Shown here: one piece after another, positions 6,479 through 11,103 of the stretch
Layout: the number at the start of each line of letters is the position of its first letter
Position numbering within the stretch: position 1 is the first letter of the stretch
Program-made: the position numbers and the translations under genes
NCBI GenBank assembly: GCA_905214155.1
Contig: CAJMLC010000053.1
Span: forward strand, 1 to 11,103
DNA length: 11,103 bases
From: an uncultured bacterium
GTDB taxonomy: Bacteria > Bacillota > Clostridia > Oscillospirales > Oscillospiraceae
Direction of reading: 5' to 3'
Notes under the pieces: model-generated
The model's input: the letters and a program-made list of their open reading frames with translations, nothing else
Told to the model about the DNA's origin: nothing
Database searches by the model: none

Positions 6479-7512
6479 GCAGCGAACTTCTGCGCGTGGA
6501 GCATCTCAAGCAGTATTTCCCGGTCAAGACCGGCTTCGGCAAGACCGTTCCGCTCAAGGCCGTCGACGATGTCTCCTTCTCCATCAACGAGGGCGAGACG
6601 CTCGGCCTCGTTGGTGAATCCGGCTGCGGCAAAACGACCGTCGGCCGCTCGCTCATGCAGCTCTACGTGCCGACCGCCGGGCGCATCACGTTTGGCGGCG
6701 ACGTCCTGTTCGACAGCGGCGAGCGCTATGACGAGGCAGGGAAGCCCCTGCTCGATGTCTCCGGCAAACCCATCCGCGAAAAGCGCATCCATGTCAACAT
6801 GCTGCCGTACCGCAAGCAGATGCAGATGGTCTTCCAGGATCCCTATTCCTCGCTCGACCCGCGCATGACCGTCGAGGACATCATCGGCGAGCCGCTGGAT
6901 GTCCATCATCTCTACAGCAACAAAAAAGAGCGCCGGGAAAAGATCCTCGAACTCATGAACTATGTCGGCCTGAACGCCGAGCATGCCCGCCGCTACGCCC
7001 ATGAGTTTTCCGGCGGCCAGCGGCAGCGCATTGGCATCGCCCGCGCCCTCGCGGTCGACCCGAAGTTCATCGTCTGCGACGAGCCGGTCTCTGCGCTCGA
7101 CGTGTCGATTCAGGCGCAGGTCATCAACATGTTCGAAGAGCTGCAGGAGAAGCTCGGCGTGGCGTATCTGTTCATTGCGCACGATCTGCTCGTCGTCCAT
7201 CACATCTCGAAGCGCATCGCCGTCATGTATCTCGGCAAGATGGTCGAGATTGCGGACGCGGACGACCTGAACGAGAACCCCATCCATCCGTATACCGAGT
7301 CGCTGTTCTCCGCCGTCCCCATCCCGGATCCGAAGATCGCACGCGAACGGCAGCGCATCGTCCTCACCGGCGACGTGCCGAGTCCGCTCAATATGCCGAC
7401 CGGCTGCCCGTTCCGCACGCGCTGCCGCTACGCCACAGAGCAGTGCGCGGCAGAATGCCCCGCGCTCACCGATCGCGGCCATGGCCACCTTGTTGCCTGT
7501 TGGAACAAATAA
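6475..7512 (+). CDS. oppF: Oligopeptide ABC transporter ATPase OppF
   Basis: The partner ATPase has 345 residues. Walker A is GESGCGKT (47-54), Q-loop Q121, signature FSGGQRQR (178-185), Walker B FIVCDE (198-203), D-loop SALD (206-209) and switch histidine H236. Between Walker A and the Q-loop there is an insertion of about 25-30 residues (around 78-108), longer than in E. coli OppF. The C-terminal domain has five cysteines (C311, C317, C324, C328, C342) in the spacing common to OppF/DppF. AAGGAGG (6459-6465) lies 9 nt before the ATG. It is the last gene of the BCDF block. I see no intrinsic terminator after it, so read-through into the binding-protein gene is possible. Confidence 0.96.
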   Translation: MSSELLRVEHLKQYFPVKTGFGKTVPLKAVDDVSFSINEGETLGLVGESGCGKTTVGRSLMQLYVPTAGRITFGGDVLFDSGERYDEAGKPLLDVSGKPIREKRIHVNMLPYRKQMQMVFQDPYSSLDPRMTVEDIIGEPLDVHHLYSNKKERREKILELMNYVGLNAEHARRYAHEFSGGQRQRIGIARALAVDPKFIVCDEPVSALDVSIQAQVINMFEELQEKLGVAYLFIAHDLLVVHHISKRIAVMYLGKMVEIADADDLNENPIHPYTESLFSAVPIPDPKIARERQRIVLTGDVPSPLNMPTGCPFRTRCRYATEQCAAECPALTDRGHGHLVACWNK

Positions 7513-7550
7513 TTCTTAATTTTTCCCTTCATTTTTTGACGCTCTGACGA

Positions 7551-7579
7551 TTGACGGCGCGGCGGCGTCGTGCTATTCT
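7551..7579 (+). promoter_or_regulatory. Sigma-A promoter with extended -10 for the binding-protein gene
   Basis: TTGACG (7551-7556), a 17-bp spacer and TATTCT (7574-7579), with TG at 7571-7572 giving an extended -10. The predicted start is near 7586, about 157 nt before the ATG. A separate promoter fits the need for binding protein in excess over the transporter. A second TTGACG at 7536-7541 has no matching -10. Confidence 0.75.
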
Positions 7580-7590
7580 ATCGTCAAACA

Positions 7591-7615
7591 TGCAAGACTT
7601 TCTCAGTTTCTTGCA
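7591..7615 (+). promoter_or_regulatory. Hairpin near the 5' end of the binding-protein leader
   Basis: TGCAAGA (7591-7597) pairs perfectly with TCTTGCA (7609-7615) across an 11-nt loop. It begins about 5 nt after the predicted transcription start, where a hairpin could protect the mRNA 5' end. A run of A's, not T's, follows, so it is not a terminator. Role inferred only. Confidence 0.45.
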
Positions 7616-7650
7616 AAAAATGTCGTTTTACGGACGGAACAACCGAATAT

Positions 7651-7672
7651 CATGACAGGCGCGCCTGTCATG
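7651..7672. repeat. Perfect 22-bp palindrome in the binding-protein leader
   Basis: CATGACAGGCG (7651-7661) is followed directly by its exact reverse complement (7662-7672) with no spacer. At the DNA level it is a candidate operator for a dimeric regulator; at the RNA level it can fold into a stem about 9 bp long with a tight loop. It lies about 65 nt after the predicted transcription start, so as an operator it would act as a roadblock. No T-run follows. Confidence 0.6.
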
Positions 7673-7673
7673 T

Positions 7674-7695
7674 CCGCTTTCCTTTCGGAAAGCGG
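7674..7695 (+). promoter_or_regulatory. Leader hairpin upstream of the binding-protein start
   Basis: CCGCTTTCC (7674-7682) pairs with GGAAAGCGG (7687-7695) around a TTTC loop, a 9-bp GC-rich stem one base after the palindrome. No T-run follows it. The right arm could instead pair with CCGCTT (7701-7706), and part of the left arm and loop (TCCTTT, 7680-7685) is complementary to AAAGGA in the ribosome binding site (7725-7730). Alternative folds are therefore possible, though not shown. Confidence 0.5.
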
Positions 7696-7742
7696 GGCGG
7701 CCGCTTCGTGCCGGAACAAATATTAAAGGAGGAAAACACAAA

Positions 7743-9560
7743 ATGAAAAGAAGCATTGCTCTGCTCCTTGCGCTCGTGATGCTGCTCAGCCTTGCCGCCT
7801 GTGCCGGTAAGAGCAACAGCGACAGCACGACTCCCAGCACGTCCACTGAGACCAATGGCACGACTGAGAGCACCGACACCGCTGATACCAGCAGTGATGA
7901 GGTTCCCGATGCCGCTTCGCTCGTCAGCGACGCGTTCATCGACCCGATCAATGACTGGGATCAGTACAACACCATGATCGATGAGATCAAGGCCGAGACC
8001 GACTTTGCCAAGCGCACCGAGCTGATGCACGAGGCCGAGGACGTCCTGATGAGCAACTACTGCATCATCCCGCTCTACTACTACAACGACATCTACATGC
8101 TCAAGGATTATGTCGAAGGCATGTACGCCAACCTGTTCGGCACGAAGTTCTTCCAGAACGTCCACATGACCAACGGTTCCACGACGCTCCGCCTGAACCT
8201 CGCCTCTGAGCCCGACTTCCTGGATCCGGCACTCAACAGCTCCGTTGACGGCGCCTGCCTCGCGGCGGCTTCCTTCTCCGGCCTGTACACCTACAACGCC
8301 GAAGGCCACACCGAGCCTGCCTGCGCCACCGGCTACACCGTCAGCGAAGACGGCCTGCACTTCGTCGTCACCCTGCGTGAGGGCCTGAAGTGGTCCGACG
8401 GCAGCGACCTGACCGCCGCTGACTTCGAGTACTCCTGGAAGCGCGCCGCTTCCGAAGCGACCGCGGCCGACTATGGCTACATGTTCGCCGGCTTCGAGGG
8501 CTATCCCGATGATCTGGCTGTCACCGCCACCGACGACACCACCCTCGAGTTCACTCTGACCGCGCCCTGCGCGTACATGGAAGACCTCATGGCGTTCCCG
8601 ACCTTCTACCCAGTGAAGCAGTCCGCTGTTGAAGCGGCTGACGGCTGGGAGACTTCGCCCGGTGCCTGGTGCCAGAACGCTGGCTTTGTCAGCAACGGCC
8701 CGTTCGTCTGCACCGAATGGAACCATGACACCTCCATGACCTATGAAAAGAACCCGTACTGGTATGGCGCTGACGACGTCGAGCTCGAGAAGATGGAGTT
8801 CATGCTCTCTGCTGATGACACCGCGATCTACGCCGCTTACAACTCCGGCGACGTCGACATGATCGACACCGTCCCGAACGACGAGATCCAGTCCCTGCTG
8901 AGCAACCCCGAGTTCCATATTGTCGACAACCTCGGCACCTACTACGCTGCCTTCAACGCCAACAGCTCCATCTTCGAGGGCAAGACCCCGGAGCAGGCTG
9001 CCTGCATGCGCAAGGCCATGAACATCCTGATCGACCGTGAGTACATCTGCGAGAACGTCGGTCAGACCGGCCAGATCGCTGCGAACGCCTTCATCCCGTA
9101 CGGCATGGCCGACGGCAACGGCGGTGTCTTCAAGACCGAAGTGTCCGAGCAGGGCTACTTTGATCCGTACGGCATCAACAACGACTACGAAGGCACTCTG
9201 GAAGAGGCCCGCACACTGCTGAAGGCCGCCGGCTACAAGTTCGACGACAACGGCATGCTCTCCTCCGAGACCCCGATCTCCATCGAGTACCTGACCAACG
9301 ACGGCACCAACCACATCGCTGTCGCCGAGGCCATGCAGCAGGACTTCGCCGCCCTCGGCATCGAAGTGACCATTCAGTCTCAGGACTGGAACGTCTTCCT
9401 GCAGGAGCGCAAGAACGGCAACTATGACTTCTGCCGTGAAGGCTGGCTCGCCGACTTCAACGACCCGATCAACATGCTCGAGATGTGGATCACCACCTCC
9501 GGCAACAACGACTGCCAGTTCGGCCGCACCGCCGAGTACTACGCTGCGCAGAACGGCTAA
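7743..9560 (+). CDS. oppA: Peptide-binding lipoprotein, OppA/SBP_bac_5 family, apparently circularly permuted
   Basis: This 605-residue extracellular lipoprotein should deliver peptides to OppBCDF. It has a signal peptide with the lipobox LAAC (C20 is the lipidation site) and a Ser/Thr/Asp-rich linker (about 21-58). Next comes a block (about 66-142) with YNTMIDEIKAETD, KRTELMHEAEDVLM and IIPLYYYND. In ordinary OppA proteins this block is the extreme C-terminus. The usual mature N-terminus starts only then, with LRLNLASEPDFLDPALNSS (149-167), followed by LREGLKWSDG (211-220), NPYWYG (337-342) and GWLADFNDPINMLEMW (567-582). The protein stops soon after NNDCQFG (588-594), just where the displaced block would normally follow. 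Core pieces of about 449 and 77 residues sum to normal OppA size, so this is relocation rather than loss. AAAGGAGG (7725-7732) lies 10 nt before the ATG. Family call firm; permutation inferred from motif order. Confidence 0.93.
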   Translation: MKRSIALLLALVMLLSLAACAGKSNSDSTTPSTSTETNGTTESTDTADTSSDEVPDAASLVSDAFIDPINDWDQYNTMIDEIKAETDFAKRTELMHEAEDVLMSNYCIIPLYYYNDIYMLKDYVEGMYANLFGTKFFQNVHMTNGSTTLRLNLASEPDFLDPALNSSVDGACLAAASFSGLYTYNAEGHTEPACATGYTVSEDGLHFVVTLREGLKWSDGSDLTAADFEYSWKRAASEATAADYGYMFAGFEGYPDDLAVTATDDTTLEFTLTAPCAYMEDLMAFPTFYPVKQSAVEAADGWETSPGAWCQNAGFVSNGPFVCTEWNHDTSMTYEKNPYWYGADDVELEKMEFMLSADDTAIYAAYNSGDVDMIDTVPNDEIQSLLSNPEFHIVDNLGTYYAAFNANSSIFEGKTPEQAACMRKAMNILIDREYICENVGQTGQIAANAFIPYGMADGNGGVFKTEVSEQGYFDPYGINNDYEGTLEEARTLLKAAGYKFDDNGMLSSETPISIEYLTNDGTNHIAVAEAMQQDFAALGIEVTIQSQDWNVFLQERKNGNYDFCREGWLADFNDPINMLEMWITTSGNNDCQFGRTAEYYAAQNG

Positions 9561-9570
9561 TCCCCAAATC

Positions 9571-9602
9571 AAAACGGTGTCTCCTTCGGGAGACACCGTT
9601 TT
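9571..9602. terminator. Intrinsic terminator with UUCG tetraloop after oppA
   Basis: A perfect 14-bp stem (9571-9584 with 9589-9602) is capped by a C(UUCG)G tetraloop. It has four A's at its 5' base and five T's (9599-9603) at its 3' end. It starts 10 bp after the oppA stop. The A/T symmetry also allows it to act on the minus strand as a backup for the convergent pepT unit. Confidence 0.95.
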
Positions 9603-9607
9603 TGTAT

Positions 9608-9643
9608 GAAAAAGTCCCGGACGCGAGACTGCATCCGGGACTT
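9608..9643 (-). terminator. Intrinsic terminator of the pepT-side transcription unit
   Basis: The 10-nt arms 9612-9621 and 9634-9643 are perfect complements, with two more pairs inside after one mismatch. On the minus strand the stem is followed by a CTTTTTC tract (complement of 9609-9615). It starts only 3 bp after the stop codon of the GNAT remnant, as expected of a terminator belonging to that former gene. Confidence 0.85.
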
Positions 9644-9646
9644 AAT

Positions 9647-9799
9647 TTATGTTCTTCCAAACATCGGCCCTTCGTCGCCCTGTCCACAGGGAACGAAGCC
9701 GCACTTTTGCAGCGCGCGCTGTGAGATCGCGTTGCTCGGCTCGGTCTGCGCGAGCACGCGGCGCCATTCAGAGCCGCGCCGATGCGATCCGAATGTCCG
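9647..9799 (-). pseudogene. 3' remnant of a GNAT acetyltransferase gene, fused in frame after the pepT stop
   Basis: Reading on from the pepT TGA in the same minus-strand frame gives 50 open codons and then TAA. The translation is recognisable as the end of a GNAT acetyltransferase: EWRRVLAQTEPSNAISQRAL followed by QKCGFVPCGQGDEGPMFGRT. The pattern T-E-P-x-N-x2-S-x-R-x-L-x-K-C-G-F is motif B of the RimJ/RimL-like group. The acetyl-CoA loop and everything upstream are missing, and there is no start codon with a ribosome binding site, so it cannot be a working enzyme. The 11 or so codons before EWRR look non-homologous. A 5' deletion ending at the pepT stop is the simplest explanation; a stop-codon read-through extension of PepT is less likely. 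Confidence 0.7.
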
Positions 9800-11017
9800 T
9801 CATACGCGCGCCTCTGCGAAGCTGTGCACAAGATCGACCAGCACATCGGTCATCAGCCCGAGGCTCTCCACCGGGATCCACTCGCGGACGCCGTGGTAGT
9901 TGTAGCCGCCGGTCGGCAGATTCGGGCAGGGGAGACCGTCCCAGCTCAGCCGCGCACCGTCCGTGCCGCCGCGGATCGGGACACAGCGCATCTCCACACC
10001 GTTCTTTGCGAACGCGGCGCGTGCATGCTCAATCAGCTCCGGATGTGGGTCGATCTTTTCCTTCATGTTGTAATAGCTGTCGCGGATCACGGCTTTTGCC
10101 GTGCCGGGGCCATATTCTGCGTTGATCTTCGCGGCACATTCCGCGAACAGCGCCTTTTTGGCTTCAAACTTTGCCCGGTCGTGGTCACGGATGATATAGC
10201 GCAGCCGCGCCTCGGTCACGCAGCCGGACATATCATGCAGATGGAAAAAACCCTCGTAGCCCTCCGTTCGCTCCGGCACTTCATCCGTGGGCAGCATCGC
10301 GGCAAATTCCATTGCGACCGCCGCCGCGTTCACCATCACGTCCTTCGCGCTGCCCGGATGGACGCCGACGCCATGCACGGTCAGCACGGCGTCCGCCGCG
10401 TTGAAGTTCTCATACTCAAATTCGTCGATCGCCCCGCCGTCGACCGTGTAGCCGAGGTCGCAGCCAAGGCTTTCCACGTCCAGCCCGTCTACGCCGTTGC
10501 CGATCTCCTCGTCCGTCGTGAAGATGATGCGCAGTTCGCCGTGGGCCGCGCCGGAGGCGATCAGCTGTTCGACGGCCGCCATGATCTCGGCGACGCCCGC
10601 TTTGTCGTCCGCGCCGAGCAGCGTGGTCCCGTCGGTGACGATCAGCTCTTTGCCGATGAACTGCGAAATGCCAGGGCAGAGAGCTTCGGTCAGAGAGACG
10701 GTGTCGTTCAGCTTCAGCTCGCCGCCTTCATAGCGGACGATGCGGGGCTTGACGTGTTCGCCCGGCGCGTCCGGCGCGGTGTCCATGTGGGCGATCAGCG
10801 CCAGCACCGGCGCGTTTGCCGCGTCCTTTGCCGGGAGCGTCGCAAGTACATTCCCGGCGGCATCCATCCGGATATTCACCAGCCCAAGCTCGTCCAGCTC
10901 CTTCATCAAAAGCCGCCCAAGATCCTTCTGCCGCTCCGTCGAGGGCGACGTGCCGGTCGAATCGTCCGACGTCGTATAGTAGGTCACATACCGCAGAAAG
11001 CGTTCCTTTGCATCCAT
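9800..11017 (-). CDS. pepT: Peptidase T (tripeptide aminopeptidase, M20B)
   Basis: This 405-residue cytoplasmic dizinc enzyme removes the N-terminal residue from tripeptides. All family metal and catalytic residues are visible: H77 and D79 in AHMDTAPD, D137 in GADDKAG, E170/E171 in FTTDEEIG, D193 in TVDGG and H375 in NLPTGGYNYHG. The dimerisation-domain motif VHGVGVHPGSAKD (214-226) and RGGTDGARLS (349-358) are also present. Length is close to that of E. coli PepT (408), so it is complete. The ATG at 11017 has AGGAGG (complement of 11026-11031) 8 nt upstream. It faces oppA convergently and would use peptides brought in by the neighbouring importer. Confidence 0.97.
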   Translation of the reverse strand: MDAKERFLRYVTYYTTSDDSTGTSPSTERQKDLGRLLMKELDELGLVNIRMDAAGNVLATLPAKDAANAPVLALIAHMDTAPDAPGEHVKPRIVRYEGGELKLNDTVSLTEALCPGISQFIGKELIVTDGTTLLGADDKAGVAEIMAAVEQLIASGAAHGELRIIFTTDEEIGNGVDGLDVESLGCDLGYTVDGGAIDEFEYENFNAADAVLTVHGVGVHPGSAKDVMVNAAAVAMEFAAMLPTDEVPERTEGYEGFFHLHDMSGCVTEARLRYIIRDHDRAKFEAKKALFAECAAKINAEYGPGTAKAVIRDSYYNMKEKIDPHPELIEHARAAFAKNGVEMRCVPIRGGTDGARLSWDGLPCPNLPTGGYNYHGVREWIPVESLGLMTDVLVDLVHSFAEARV

Positions 11018-11047
11018 GCACTGTTCCTCCTCTGAACTGTTTTCCTT

Positions 11048-11076
11048 ATCATAGCACGAAATTTCCGTCGTTGCAA
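11048..11076 (-). promoter_or_regulatory. Sigma-A promoter of pepT
   Basis: On the minus strand, TTGCAA (11071-11076) is followed by a 17-bp spacer and TATGAT (complement of 11048-11053), with TGC before it as an extended -10. The predicted start is near 11041, leaving a leader of about 24 nt. Confidence 0.8.
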
Positions 11077-11103
11077 TCCTGCCTGTATTCCGCCCATAAG
11101 AAT

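Noticed and set aside
7668..9596. A 642-codon open frame antisense to oppA
   Set aside because: Its translation is rich in V, G, D and R without recognisable domains, it has no convincing ribosome binding site, and it mirrors the third-position GC bias of oppA. The same applies to other long antisense frames over era, oppC, oppD, oppF and pepT.
9782..11035. A 417-codon plus-strand open frame over pepT
   Set aside because: It is antisense to a complete pepT with all catalytic residues, and its translation shows only low-complexity bias.
1..11103. CRISPR array, tRNA/rRNA gene, insertion sequence or prophage
   Set aside because: No spaced direct repeats, tRNA-like cloverleaf, transposase motifs or phage structural genes could be seen on either strand.

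Overview
The window looks like chromosomal DNA of a high-GC member of the Clostridia, probably a gut-type Oscillospirales (Oscillospiraceae-like) bacterium. The reasons are the phoH-ybeY-era order typical of Firmicutes, strong AGGAGG-type ribosome binding sites, near-consensus sigma-A promoters, GC-rich codon use beside AT-rich intergenic DNA, and a lipoprotein peptide-binding protein. The assignment is inferred from style and gene content, because no search could be run.

Layout. (1) 2-2242, plus strand: the tail of phoH, then ybeY, era and a small PF06695-type membrane protein. They are tightly packed (4-nt overlap, 14-nt gap, 1-nt overlap) and end at a strong bidirectional terminator (2249-2287). 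(2) 2294-3073, minus strand: a two-gene unit of a small two-knuckle zinc-ribbon protein (Lar-like) followed by a GNAT acetyltransferase, with its own promoter at 3123-3151. (3) 3152-3396: AT-rich intergenic DNA with no gene. (4) 3397-7512, plus strand: an oligopeptide ABC importer operon, oppB-oppC-oppD-oppF, behind a TTGACA-17-TATGAT promoter. (5) 7513-9602: a second promoter, a 5' leader of about 157 nt with several hairpins, the substrate-binding lipoprotein gene, and a UUCG-loop terminator. (6) 9608-11076, minus strand: pepT (tripeptide aminopeptidase) with its promoter, followed in the same frame after its stop by a decayed 3' end of a GNAT acetyltransferase gene and then a terminator.

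How it fits together. OppA captures peptides outside the cell, OppBC form the membrane channel, OppDF hydrolyse ATP, and PepT could trim imported tripeptides, so roughly 3.4-11 kb reads as a peptide acquisition and use locus.

Most striking observation: the binding protein appears to be circularly permuted. The roughly 75 residues that normally end an OppA/SBP_bac_5 protein lie at its N-terminus, directly after the lipoprotein signal and a Ser/Thr-rich linker, and in front of the usual N-terminal start of the domain. The protein then stops where that tail would normally begin. The two pieces add up to about the normal family length, and the gene has a normal promoter, ribosome binding site and terminator, so it looks functional rather than broken.
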